From: Petrotoga sp. 9PW.55.5.1
GTDB lineage: Bacteria > Thermotogota > Thermotogae > Petrotogales > Petrotogaceae
Reading direction: 5' to 3'
Length of the DNA stretch: 37,551 nucleotides
NCBI RefSeq assembly: GCF_003265365.1
Contig: NZ_AUPM01000032.1
Location: 1 to 37,551 of the forward strand
Below the pieces are notes generated by a model. The model had not been told where the DNA came from. It was given only the letters and a program-made list of their open reading frames with translations, and made no database searches. How positions within the stretch are numbered: the stretch's first letter is position 1; each line of letters starts with the position of its first letter. This document shows positions 1-8,147 of the stretch, in pieces. Position numbers and translations under genes: made by a program.

Positions 1-11
1 TCTCTTTGTTT

Positions 12-116
12 TCATTCTTTGGTATTTATTTGGTTTGATGAAATGGTTTTTAGAAAGTCATAGAATATTTCTTTGTCTTCGAAGAGTTCTTTGAATATTG
101 AGTCTTTGTTCGACAT
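12..116 (-). pseudogene. N-terminal fragment of an Rpn-family (PD-(D/E)XK nuclease/transposase) gene
   Basis: On the minus strand an ATG at 116 opens a 34-codon frame beginning MSNKDSIFKELFEDKEIFYD and ending at a TGA at 12-14. GGAG lies a few bases upstream of the ATG. Charged residues followed by 'FKELFEDKEIFYDFLKT' resemble the start of Rpn-family recombination-promoting nucleases/putative transposases, which are normally about 280-320 residues. The frame closes after 34 residues, so the gene is either frameshifted or cut short; the window edge prevents seeing more. The family call rests on remembered N-terminal style only. Confidence 0.45.
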
Positions 117-196
117 TGTTTTCTCCTTTGTTTGTAGGATTGAAGTTATCTATTTAAATTATACCATAATAGTGATGGTTTTGGTTTTGAAGTAAA

Positions 197-476
197 ATTC
201 CCCTTCCTCGAAGAGGTGGATGCAGCGTTTTATGCTGCAGACGGGGTAGTCATTCTTTAATTTGCTTTTAGCAAATTATATGTACCACACCCTGTCAGAC
301 TTTCAGTCTGACACCCCTCTCAAGAGGGGAATTAAAGCCAATTCCGCTTTTGTGAAGGTAAATCAAAAGCAACTACCCCGTCTGTGACCACACCCCGGCT
401 GCGACGAAGAACGTCGCATCCACCCCTCTCAAGAGGGGAATTCTATTACATTTACCCTTCAAAAAGGGGAATTTAA
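197..476. repeat. Mosaic of nested palindromic repeats (REP/MITE-like)
   Basis: About 280 bp without a gene, filled with inverted repeats. Stems: TGCAGC/GCTGCA (221-226/234-239), AATTTGC/GCAAATT (259-265/271-277), TGTCAGAC/GTCTGACA (293-300/306-313), CCCCTCT/AGAGGGG (314-320/323-329 and again 423-429/432-438), and TGCGACG/CGTCGCA (400-406/412-418). A 13-bp pair CAGACGGGGTAGT/ACTACCCCGTCTG (238-250/372-384) encloses the middle part. The 22 bases at 455-476 recur, inverted, at 18331-18352. The content is GC-rich compared with the flanks. No transposase or long ORF is present. Degraded Rpn-type fragments lie on both sides. Confidence 0.75.
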
Positions 477-529
477 CCTAAATCTTTTGCAAGAGATAAA
501 TTAATACTTATTTAGGAAGTCTTATACTT

Positions 530-793
530 TTATTTCAGAATTTCTTTTAATCCTTCAGTTAATTCATTTCCGAATCTACAACTAAGTATCTTAATTGCAA
601 ACTCCTTTTCTCCTTCCAGCTTACCTTCTCTCTTGCCTTCCAGTTTGCCTTTTTCAATTCCTTCCCTCATTGCTTCTTTTCTATCTCTTTTAGCTATCTT
701 TTCTAACGTGTCAAACATTTTTGGCACCTCTATTTCTTCTATCTCTTTGAATTCTTCCAGGCCCTTTTTGAATAATATGAAGCTTTTTTTTTG
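530..793 (-). pseudogene. C-terminal remnant of an Rpn-family nuclease/transposase gene
   Basis: A minus-strand frame is open from 793 to a stop at 530-532. Its best internal start is a GTG at 727 (65 codons), but the frame stays open about 22 codons further upstream with no good start or ribosome binding site, until a TAA at 794-796. The product is highly charged: a stretch ending in 'MFDTLEKIAKR', then the low-complexity run EGIEKGKLEGKREGKLEGEK, then 'KILSCRFGNELTEGLKEIL'. Repeated (K/R)EGKLEG followed by an RFG-containing helix is typical of the tails of Rpn/DUF4351-type proteins, so the nuclease domain seems to be missing. It is separated by the palindrome mosaic from an N-terminal fragment of the same family at 12-116. 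Confidence 0.5.
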
Positions 794-872
794 TTATTAT
801 TCGTAGTATAATATTGACAAAAGTTAAGTTTACTTATTTACACATCAATATAGCAATAGCCAAAAAATGTTG

Positions 873-881
873 TGGTAAAAT
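873..881 (+). promoter_or_regulatory. Predicted extended -10 promoter for arcA
   Basis: TGGTAAAAT has the TGn extension directly before a -10-like TAAAAT, about 33 bp before the arcA ATG. No good -35 is seen. The same nonamer occurs before the exopolysaccharide regulatory gene at 27902. Confidence 0.45.
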
Positions 882-913
882 TAAATGAATAAGGTAGGTG
901 TTCAAAAGGAATT

Positions 914-2134
914 ATGAATTTATCTGTATATTCTGAGATAGGAAAACTAGAAAAAATATTGCTACATAGACCTGGAAAAGAATTAGAAAATTTAGCTCCT
1001 TATTACCTTTCCGATCTTTTATTTGATGATATCCCATATTTATACAAAGCTCAAGAAGAACATGATTATTTTGCTAATATCTTAAAAAGTAATGGAGTAG
1101 AAATTTTTTATCTTTCTGACTTGTTAAGTGAAACCTTAAAAAATATTGAACTGAAAAAGCTATTCATCGAGGAGTTCTTATCATTTTCTGAAATAAATAA
1201 CTCTTTTATATACAACTTGTTACAAGAATACCTTCTTTCTTTAGAAAGTAAAGAAATGGTTGAAACAATTATTGCTGGAATAAGAACAGATGAATTAGAA
1301 GTGAAAAGAAATATTTTTTCTTTAAGAGTTAGAAGAGCAGATATAGAACTTCCTTTTTTTCTATCTCCAATGCCTAATCTTTATTTTCAAAGGGATCCGG
1401 TAGCTATAATTGGAAAAGGGGCATGCATAAACCATATGAAAACTTTTGCAAGAAGAAGAGAAGTTATGCTGATGGAGTATGTTCTCAAATACCATCAATC
1501 TTTCCAAGATACAGAATTATATTATGAAAAAAATTATCCTTATTCAATAGAAGGCGGAGATATACTTATTCTTAGTAATAAGGTGCTGGCAATCGGAGTG
1601 TCTCAACGTACGTCCCCAGAGGCGATAGAAATTCTAGCAAAAAAATTTTTTAAAGAAGAACGAGATACATTTGAAAAAATTATTGCCTTTATTATTCCAG
1701 ATAATAGAGCATATATGCATTTAGATACTATCTTTACTATGGTTGATTACAATAAATTCTTAGTTCATGCAAATTTAAGGGAAAATATAGATACTTTTAT
1801 AATAACAAAAGAAGAAAAGGCATTCAATTTCTATGAAGAAGAAAAGAGTTTAGAAGATATTTTAAAGGAACATTTAAATTTAGATCACGTAGAACTAATA
1901 AAATGTGGAAATGCTGACGTTATAGCCGCTCACCGAGAACAATGGAACGATGGATCCAACAGTTTGGCTATTGAACCTGGTAAAGTAATAGCTTACGACA
2001 GAAATTATGTAACAAACAAAGAGCTTGAAAAAGCGGGGATAGATGTTTTAACTATACCATCAGGAGAATTGTCAAGAGGGAGGGGGGGGCCTAGGTGTGC
2101 TAGTATGCCACTTAAAAGGAGGGAACTATGTTGA
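914..2134 (+). CDS. arcA: Arginine deiminase
   Basis: Hydrolyses L-arginine to L-citrulline and ammonia in the cytoplasm, the first step of the arginine deiminase pathway. It is 406 residues long, the usual size. The guanidine-modifying fold is recognisable throughout: an N-terminal SEIGKLEKILLHRPGKEL, 'LYFQRDP' with Asp161, 'EGGD' with Glu213, 'HLDT' with His269 and Asp271, and 'GRGGPRCASMPL' with the nucleophilic Cys395. All catalytic positions are therefore present. The ATG is preceded by AAAAGGA, with AAGGTAGGTG a little further up, and by an extended -10 promoter. The stop overlaps the start of the next gene by 7 bases, so the two are translationally coupled. Carbamate kinase and ornithine carbamoyltransferase, the usual partners, are not in this window. 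Confidence 0.96.
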   Translation: MNLSVYSEIGKLEKILLHRPGKELENLAPYYLSDLLFDDIPYLYKAQEEHDYFANILKSNGVEIFYLSDLLSETLKNIELKKLFIEEFLSFSEINNSFIYNLLQEYLLSLESKEMVETIIAGIRTDELEVKRNIFSLRVRRADIELPFFLSPMPNLYFQRDPVAIIGKGACINHMKTFARRREVMLMEYVLKYHQSFQDTELYYEKNYPYSIEGGDILILSNKVLAIGVSQRTSPEAIEILAKKFFKEERDTFEKIIAFIIPDNRAYMHLDTIFTMVDYNKFLVHANLRENIDTFIITKEEKAFNFYEEEKSLEDILKEHLNLDHVELIKCGNADVIAAHREQWNDGSNSLAIEPGKVIAYDRNYVTNKELEKAGIDVLTIPSGELSRGRGGPRCASMPLKRRELC

Positions 2135-3459
2135 AGAAAAAAGTTTTGATAATGGGCGCGGCAGGAAGAGATTTTCATAATTTCAACGTCTATTATCGTA
2201 ATAATACTGATTATCAAGTTGTTTGTTTCACGGCTACTCAGATTCCGGATATTGAAGGTAGAGTATACCCTGAAGAATTAGCAGGTGATTTGTATCCTGG
2301 AGGTATCCCGATAGAACCTGAAGAAAAGCTCCTTCAATTAATTAGAGAAAAAGAGGTCGAAGAAGTAGTCCTATCCTATAGTGATTTACCTTTTCAATAC
2401 GTTATGGAAAAAGCATCTTTAGTTTTAGCTTCTGGAGCAGATTTTAAATTACTTGGACCAAATAACTCAATGGTTCAATCCACAAAACCTCTTATTTCGA
2501 TTTGTGCTGTTAGAACAGGTTCTGGTAAAAGTCAGACATCTAGAAGAGTTCTAGATATTTTAAGAGCTAAGGGATTAAAAGTTATTTCTATTAGGCATCC
2601 TATGCCATACGGTGAGTTAGCCAAACAAAAAGTACAACGTTTCGCCACATATGAAGATCTGGAAAAACACCAATGTACTATCGAAGAAAGGGAAGAATAC
2701 GAACCCCACATAGATAGAAATTCTGTAATATACGCGGGTGTAGATTATGAAGAAATATTAAGAGAAGCAGAAAAAGAAGATCCGGATGTCATTTTATGGG
2801 ATGGTGGAAACAATGACTTTTCTTTTTATAAACCGGATTTATCAATAGTTGTAGCTGATCCACATCGTCCTGGACATGAGGTATCCTATTTCCCTGGAAT
2901 GACAAATCTTTTAATGGCAGATGTTATAGTAATAAACAAAGAAGAAACCGCCTCTTTAGAAAATATCGAAAGAGTTAGAAAAAGTATTGAAAAATGGAAT
3001 CCTAACGCTATCGTAGTTGATGCTGCGTCTCCTTTGTTTGTTGAAAACCCATCAATAATTAGAGGGAAAAAATGTCTTGTTATAGAAGATGGACCAACTT
3101 TGACACATGGAGAAATGACCTATGGCGCCGGATTTATAGCAGCAAAAAAATATGGGGCTTCAGAAATTCTAGATCCACGCCCTTTTGCAGTTGGTTCTAT
3201 AATAGATACCTACAAAAAATATAACCATCTTGATAAGATTCTTCCTGCAATGGGGTATGGTAAAAAACAGATACAAGAGCTCGAAGAAACCATTAATAAA
3301 TCAGATTCAGAGGTTGTTATTATTGGTACCCCAATTGATTTAACCAGAGTTATGAATATCAAAAAAACTGCAGTTAGAGTTACTTATGAATTACAAGAAA
3401 TTGGAAAACCAAATCTTGAAGATATTTTAGATGAATTTATTTCAAAAAATGTTCACTAA
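2128..3459 (+). CDS. P-loop protein of the cyclic 2,3-diphosphoglycerate synthetase-like family (COG2403 type)
   Basis: A 443-residue cytoplasmic protein. The N-terminal part (1-120) reads like a dinucleotide-binding/Rossmann-type segment (VLIMGAAGRDFHNFNVYYR). It is followed by a P-loop AVRTGSGKSQTSR at about 127-139, a conserved 'RHPMPYGELAKQ' segment, 'DGGNND' at 225-230 and 'VINKEE' at about 268-273, which resembles a G4-type NKxD motif. This is the family that databases call predicted GTPase or cyclic 2,3-diphosphoglycerate synthase, after the archaeal enzyme that cyclises 2,3-diphosphoglycerate. Whether the bacterial members do that is unknown to me. Overlap with arcA by 7 bases and a shared ribosome binding site (AGGAGGGA at about 2116-2123) argue for a role linked to arginine or carbamoyl-phosphate metabolism. 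Family call fairly sure; substrate not. Confidence 0.8.
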   Translation: MLKKKVLIMGAAGRDFHNFNVYYRNNTDYQVVCFTATQIPDIEGRVYPEELAGDLYPGGIPIEPEEKLLQLIREKEVEEVVLSYSDLPFQYVMEKASLVLASGADFKLLGPNNSMVQSTKPLISICAVRTGSGKSQTSRRVLDILRAKGLKVISIRHPMPYGELAKQKVQRFATYEDLEKHQCTIEEREEYEPHIDRNSVIYAGVDYEEILREAEKEDPDVILWDGGNNDFSFYKPDLSIVVADPHRPGHEVSYFPGMTNLLMADVIVINKEETASLENIERVRKSIEKWNPNAIVVDAASPLFVENPSIIRGKKCLVIEDGPTLTHGEMTYGAGFIAAKKYGASEILDPRPFAVGSIIDTYKKYNHLDKILPAMGYGKKQIQELEETINKSDSEVVIIGTPIDLTRVMNIKKTAVRVTYELQEIGKPNLEDILDEFISKNVH

Positions 3460-3500
3460 AATTAATCTTTTAAATAGAAAATATTAAAGCGATTAATTTT
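3458..3500 (+). terminator. AT-rich inverted repeat after the arcA gene pair, possible terminator
   Basis: AAAATTAATC (3458-3467) pairs with GATTAATTTT (3491-3500), with further partial pairing inside (CTTTTAA/TTAAAG). The first arm overlaps the stop codon of the preceding gene and the second arm ends in TTTT. The stem is AT-only apart from a few pairs, so a terminator role is uncertain. Confidence 0.3.
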
Positions 3501-3568
3501 AAGAACGGGGGATGGGTTAAAAAATAAAATAACGTATTAAAGGAAGTAACCATTCGGAGGTGTAGTTA

Positions 3569-4279
3569 GTGGCAAATGTTTATGTTGGTGGAAAAAGAAA
3601 AAAAAGAGGCAAGATTTGGATCATATTAATCATAGTCATTGCAGCGTTAGTAGCAATCTTTGGCATTATGTTTTATAATTATAATCAAATTGTGAATAGC
3701 CCGATCGTTACTGCTAACAAGTTAACCTATACTGTATCTTACGATGACTCTTTATATTTTATAAGGGTATTAAATGATAGTAGAAAGGTAATGATAGTTA
3801 AAATAGAAGAGGGAACAACGTTCCCCGGAACTTATTACACCTTAAATTCTAACATACTAGAAAAAACCTCAAACGATTTTTTGGATTTATTTGAACTTAA
3901 ATCAGATGCTAATTTTTATTTTTACCTTAATAATTCAGTTGCTCATGAACTTAGCTCGCAATTGAATGGAATCTCCTCTGAAGGCATAGATGGATTAATA
4001 GATTCTTTAAAAAATAGTGAAGTAACTATATGGAATTTTTTTAGGTTGTCAAGTTATTTAGAAATTATCAAAAATTATGATAGATCAACAAATTTGAATG
4101 AAGATGCTCTTTATGCCTTAATAAACGGTTTTTCAAAATTTTCTATAACTAATTACGATAAACTTACTGTTCCTTTGATGACAAAACAACCTTTGCAAAT
4201 AAATATCGGACCTCAAACTGTCGAAAGAAAGTATGCTGATTTAGAAGTCCTTGAAAGGATGAAACAAGTTGTGGAGTGA
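3569..4279 (+). CDS. Membrane-anchored protein of unknown function
   Basis: 236 residues from a GTG start with a good ribosome binding site (GGAGGT at 3556-3561). The N-terminus is strongly basic (GGKRKKRGK), then comes one transmembrane helix at about 14-36 (IWIILIIVIAALVAIFG). The rest, about 200 residues, has no Cys motif and looks like a soluble domain outside the membrane. Two segments are rich in Asn, Ser and aromatic residues (about 85-175). I do not recognise the family. The stop is 7 bases before the LytR-CpsA-Psr gene and the following permease gene overlaps that one, so all three probably form an envelope-related unit. Confidence 0.75.
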   Translation: MANVYVGGKRKKRGKIWIILIIVIAALVAIFGIMFYNYNQIVNSPIVTANKLTYTVSYDDSLYFIRVLNDSRKVMIVKIEEGTTFPGTYYTLNSNILEKTSNDFLDLFELKSDANFYFYLNNSVAHELSSQLNGISSEGIDGLIDSLKNSEVTIWNFFRLSSYLEIIKNYDRSTNLNEDALYALINGFSKFSITNYDKLTVPLMTKQPLQINIGPQTVERKYADLEVLERMKQVVE

Positions 4280-4286
4280 TTAAAAT

Positions 4287-5453
4287 TTGAAGATACTTAT
4301 TTTAAAAATACTTTCATACTTTATTTTATTTATTTTGATAATAAGTTTTATAATACCTTTTTTTAGAATTATTAACTTTGATGAACTTAAAATAGAATTA
4401 CCTTACTATTTTTTAATATTAGGCAAAGATGAAGAATTGGAACATTCTTCTAGAACTGATGTAATAATACTAGCCGGGTTAAATGAAGAAAAACTCTTTT
4501 TACTTCCAATTCCTAGAGATCTTTTATTAAACATAAACGGTACTGAAAGAAGAATAAATTCTATTTATGAAATTTATGGGATAGACACCCTTAAATCAGA
4601 GGTAGAAAAAATAACCGGAGTAAGTATTAAAGACTTTATAGTCTTTGATTATTCAATATTTCAAAAGATTGGTGATTTATTTGCTCCTATAAATATTTAT
4701 ATTGATAGTGACATGAGGTATCAAGATTATCATCAAGACTTAAATATAGAATTTAAAAGAGGATATAAACAATTAAATGGGGAAGAACTTTTGTACTATG
4801 TTAGATACAGAGATTCATCCGGAGATTTGGGTAGAATAGATAGACAAAAAAATGTGATTTTTGCTTTGTTAAAAGAAGTTGAAAACGCAGGTATGCAAAA
4901 ATTGGTTGAAGCTGTAAGCATGGCCATGTCTGAAACTATAAACTCTTTTGAAATTACAAATCTTATATACTTGTATGGATATATGAGAAACGCCCAAATT
5001 GAATTTCTCTCTTTCCCGTACATTATCCAAGATAGTTATGTTATTGTCGATCAGAACAAGATTTTAAATATTCAAAACACTCTAAAAACTTTTGAAAAAT
5101 CAGATTCAAAAGATAGAAATACATTTAGAATTTTAATAACCAAAAACTTCTCAAGCAGATTATATAACTTTTATACTTATATTTTTGACGTTTGGAAAAA
5201 ACCGGGTTACCAAATCAAAGTACTGGATACAACATATGAAAATCTGAGTAATCAATACTCCTATGTTTTTTTTAAAAATTTAACAGAAAAGGAAAAAGAA
5301 ATAGTCCATTTAGACCTAAAAGAAACATTCGGAACAAATTTCGTGGAATTAGATAATAAATACGAGTATTTTGAATTAATAAATTTTATTTCTGAAAATT
5401 TAATCGATCCCACTTCTTACGACGTTTTGGTGGTTCTTAATGATAGATGGTAA
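4287..5453 (+). CDS. LytR-CpsA-Psr (LCP) family envelope protein
   Basis: LCP proteins are phosphotransferases that move lipid-linked glycopolymers onto envelope acceptors. The 388-residue product has an N-terminal membrane helix at about 4-27 and then the LCP domain. Its hallmark residues are SRTD at 55-58, PRD at 76-78, YVRYRD at 171-176 and GRIDRQ at 182-187. These supply the conserved Arg and Asp residues that bind pyrophosphate and metal. The last 110 residues (from TFRILITKNFSSRLYN) look like a LytR_C-type domain. The start is a TTG, chosen because GGAGTG lies 9 bases upstream. The next gene starts inside this one (14-base overlap). In a Thermotogota cell the acceptor is unclear; the exopolysaccharide locus near the end of the window could supply substrate (inference). 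Confidence 0.88.
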   Translation: MKILILKILSYFILFILIISFIIPFFRIINFDELKIELPYYFLILGKDEELEHSSRTDVIILAGLNEEKLFLLPIPRDLLLNINGTERRINSIYEIYGIDTLKSEVEKITGVSIKDFIVFDYSIFQKIGDLFAPINIYIDSDMRYQDYHQDLNIEFKRGYKQLNGEELLYYVRYRDSSGDLGRIDRQKNVIFALLKEVENAGMQKLVEAVSMAMSETINSFEITNLIYLYGYMRNAQIEFLSFPYIIQDSYVIVDQNKILNIQNTLKTFEKSDSKDRNTFRILITKNFSSRLYNFYTYIFDVWKKPGYQIKVLDTTYENLSNQYSYVFFKNLTEKEKEIVHLDLKETFGTNFVELDNKYEYFELINFISENLIDPTSYDVLVVLNDRW

Positions 5454-6528
5454 AAGATTTGGACCAACTAAACTTTTAGTTATTTCATATTTTAAAAGGT
5501 CAAGTAAACACTTTAAATATCCCTTAATATCTATGACAATTGGAGTATGGGGTATAATTGTAGTAACAAGTATAATTAATGGTTTTAGTAGTTTGTTGAT
5601 AGATTCGATAACAAGTTTTTACCCTCACATTATTATTAGAGGAGAATATAATAAAGACCTATCAGAAATAACACAAATTATAAACTTCAGCTTAACAAGT
5701 GGCGCTATTATCAATAATAATCAGATATTTTATTCTCAACTTATGGAGATAGACGATCTAACTTTTTATCAACCTTTTTTTGAAGAAAATATTGAATCTG
5801 AAGCTTTAATACTGGGTAAAAAATTAGCCGAAAAACTCAGAGTAAAAAAAGGGGATTCAATATTAATAGTTCAATCAAAAGGTATTTTACCAATCACAAA
5901 AGAATATACCGTAGGGGGCACCTTTGAATCTGGAGTTAGTTCTTACGACGAAAATTTTATTCTACACCAAAATTCAGATAAAAAAGAATATACAGGTATT
6001 TTTTTACAAGATCCCCATAAAGCTCAAAAATTCAAAAAAAATTATCTCTCAGATTACAACGCACTTACATGGGAAGAATCCAATGAAACACTATATAAAG
6101 CTATTCAAGTTGATAGTTTAATTGCGCTTTTAATTACTATATTTATAATCTTAATCTCTGGTTTTAGTATTTCAAACTCTGTGCTTTTTTCTGTTTTCAC
6201 TAGAAAAAGAGAAATTGCTATTATTAGAGCTTTAGGAGTAAAAAGAAAAGACATACAATTTATTTTAGTAATGGAAACTTTCTTAGTATCTATTTTGGGT
6301 TTTATACTAGGAAGTTTAACTGGAATATTAAATTGTTGGATTTTAAATATTATGAAAATTCCTTTACCCGAAGGACTTTTTTACGTCGAATATTTACCTG
6401 TAAAAGTTTCACCTGGTAACTTTCTTATAGCTTTCCTACTCAACAGCTCTGTAGCTTTTTTATTTAGCTACATTGCCTCTAGACATACTACAAAAATTAA
6501 TATAGTAGAAGCTTTGAAAGAAGAATAA
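5440..6528 (+). CDS. FtsX/LolE-like ABC transporter permease
   Basis: 362 residues in the MacB/LolCE/FtsX topology: one N-terminal membrane helix (about 27-50), a periplasm-side domain of about 170 residues (IRGEYNKDLSEITQIINF onwards, MacB_PCD-like), then three C-terminal helices. Between the first two C-terminal helices is the characteristic cytoplasmic segment FTRKREIAIIRALGVKRKDI. Such permeases release lipoproteins or transmit force rather than move small solutes. The expected ATPase (LolD/MacB type) is not encoded nearby, so it must come from elsewhere or be shared. It starts inside the LCP gene and is followed by ndk after 19 bases. Confidence 0.85.
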   Translation: MIDGKRFGPTKLLVISYFKRSSKHFKYPLISMTIGVWGIIVVTSIINGFSSLLIDSITSFYPHIIIRGEYNKDLSEITQIINFSLTSGAIINNNQIFYSQLMEIDDLTFYQPFFEENIESEALILGKKLAEKLRVKKGDSILIVQSKGILPITKEYTVGGTFESGVSSYDENFILHQNSDKKEYTGIFLQDPHKAQKFKKNYLSDYNALTWEESNETLYKAIQVDSLIALLITIFIILISGFSISNSVLFSVFTRKREIAIIRALGVKRKDIQFILVMETFLVSILGFILGSLTGILNCWILNIMKIPLPEGLFYVEYLPVKVSPGNFLIAFLLNSSVAFLFSYIASRHTTKINIVEALKEE

Positions 6529-6547
6529 TTTAGGGGGTTAGGTATTA

Positions 6548-6991
6548 ATGGAAAGAGAATTTGTGATGATTAAACCCAACGCAGTGAAGAGAGGTTTAAC
6601 TAGTGAAATAATAAAAAATTACGAACAAAAAGGATTAAAAATTGTGGCAATGAAAATGATTAAAATGAAAAAATCTCAGGCAGAAAGATTGTATACTCAA
6701 CATAAAGGAAAAGATTTTTATGAACCATTGTTAGAATTTATTCTTTCCGGCCCTGTAATTGTTATGATCTTAGAAGGTCCTAGAGCCATCGAAACCGTTA
6801 GAAATATAAACGGAGAAACAGATCCATTAAAAGCTTCCCCTGGTAGCATACGTGGAAAATATGGTCTAAGTGTTAGAAAAAATATAGTTCATGCTTCTGA
6901 TTCGAACAAAAATGCAGAAGAAGAATGGAAAATCTTTTTTAAAGAAGAAGAAATCATAGAATACAGAAATGGTTTAGAAAATGAACTATAA
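6548..6991 (+). CDS. ndk: Nucleoside diphosphate kinase
   Basis: Transfers the gamma-phosphate of ATP to nucleoside diphosphates through a phosphohistidine. At 147 residues it is the standard length. Signatures: FVMIKPNAVKRGL at the N-terminus (Lys9, Asn11), SPGSIRGKYG at about 97-106, and the active-site NIVHASDS with His115. The ATG follows a GGGGGTTAGGT ribosome binding site. It sits 18 bases ahead of glgD. NDP kinase could help regenerate ATP for ADP-glucose synthesis, but that link is inferred from position only. Confidence 0.97.
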   Translation: MEREFVMIKPNAVKRGLTSEIIKNYEQKGLKIVAMKMIKMKKSQAERLYTQHKGKDFYEPLLEFILSGPVIVMILEGPRAIETVRNINGETDPLKASPGSIRGKYGLSVRKNIVHASDSNKNAEEEWKIFFKEEEIIEYRNGLENEL

Positions 6992-7009
6992 AAAGAGAGG
7001 TGAAATTTT

Positions 7010-8131
7010 TTGAGAGTTGCGGGCCTTATATTATCTGGTTCAGGTAAAGATAATTTGAATAAATTAACTTTAAAAAGAACAAGCGCTGCTGTACCTGTTT
7101 TTGGAAAGTATAGAGCAATAGATTTTACACTGAGTAATATGGTTAATTCTGGTATTATAAATGTAGGTGTTTTTACTCAATACAACCCACGATCTTTAAT
7201 GGACCATTTAGGGAGCGGTAAAGAATGGAACCTCGATAGGAAAAGAGGCGGATTGTTCATTCTTCAACCCTTTATGAGCCCAGAAAGCCGTAAAATGTAT
7301 TATGAAGGAACTGCGGATGCTTTATATCAAAATTTAACTTATTTAAGAAGATCCTACGAAGATTTCATGTTGATTGGATCAGGTGATCACATTTTTAACA
7401 TGGATTTCCGTCCTTTTTTTAAGTTTCATGTAAAAAATGGAGCGGATATTACTTTACTTACAAAAAAGGTGGGTAAAGGATTTGATTTCTCACAATACGG
7501 ACAAGTTGTTATTGATAAAGATAACAGGGTTACTCAAATCTACGAAAAAAGTACTGAATTTCATTCTGATAACATTTTCTTAGGGGTTTATTTTATAAAC
7601 AAGCCATTTTTAATTGAGCTCCTTTATTCCAGCGTTCCAAACGGAAAATATGACTTTTTGAAAGACATTATAATACCAAATTTATCAAAAATGAGGGTAT
7701 TTTCTTACAATTTTGATGGCTATTGGAAAAACATTAAAAAATCAATATCAGAGTATTATAAAACTAATATGGACATATTAAAAAAAGAAGTTCGCCAAGA
7801 ACTTTTTTACCTTCCCGAAAGAAAAATCTATACTAAGTTAAGAGATTCAGCTCCTCCAAAAATTAATATTAATGCGAAGGTTTTAAATTCTTTTGTATCA
7901 GATGGATGCATAATAAATGGAGTGGTAAAAAATTCAATACTTTCAAGAGATGTATTTGTTGGAGCTGGTTGTGTAATAGAAGACAGCATAGTTTTGCAAG
8001 GAAGTGTTTTAGAAGAAGGAAGTGTGATCAAAAAAAGTATATTAGACAAAAATACAAGAATTAGAACTGGAAAGAAATTAGAAGGAATAGGGAACGAGAT
8101 CAATGTTATAGAAAAGGGAGCTGTTATTTGA
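7010..8131 (+). CDS. glgD: Glucose-1-phosphate adenylyltransferase, regulatory-type subunit GlgD
   Basis: 373 residues, a paralogue of the GlgC encoded next. It keeps the nucleotidyltransferase frame (KYRAIDFTLSNMVNSGI, GTADALYQN, GSGDHIFNMDF) and the C-terminal left-handed beta-helix hexapeptides. The N-terminal nucleotide loop is degenerate: SGSGKDNLNKLT stands where GlgC has GGQGTRLGVLT, so the catalytic Arg is missing. The EKP motif is also replaced by EKS. This is the known pattern of the non-catalytic GlgD partner that modulates GlgC in heterotetramers. Start is TTG, preceded by AGAGAGGTG. The gap to glgC is 16 bases. Confidence 0.92.
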   Translation: MRVAGLILSGSGKDNLNKLTLKRTSAAVPVFGKYRAIDFTLSNMVNSGIINVGVFTQYNPRSLMDHLGSGKEWNLDRKRGGLFILQPFMSPESRKMYYEGTADALYQNLTYLRRSYEDFMLIGSGDHIFNMDFRPFFKFHVKNGADITLLTKKVGKGFDFSQYGQVVIDKDNRVTQIYEKSTEFHSDNIFLGVYFINKPFLIELLYSSVPNGKYDFLKDIIIPNLSKMRVFSYNFDGYWKNIKKSISEYYKTNMDILKKEVRQELFYLPERKIYTKLRDSAPPKININAKVLNSFVSDGCIINGVVKNSILSRDVFVGAGCVIEDSIVLQGSVLEEGSVIKKSILDKNTRIRTGKKLEGIGNEINVIEKGAVI

Positions 8132-8147
8132 ATAGGAGGGTGTTAAT

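Noticed and set aside
197-476. CRISPR array at the palindrome-rich block
   Set aside because: Repeats are palindromes of different sequence and spacing; there is no constant repeat with unique spacers and no cas gene.
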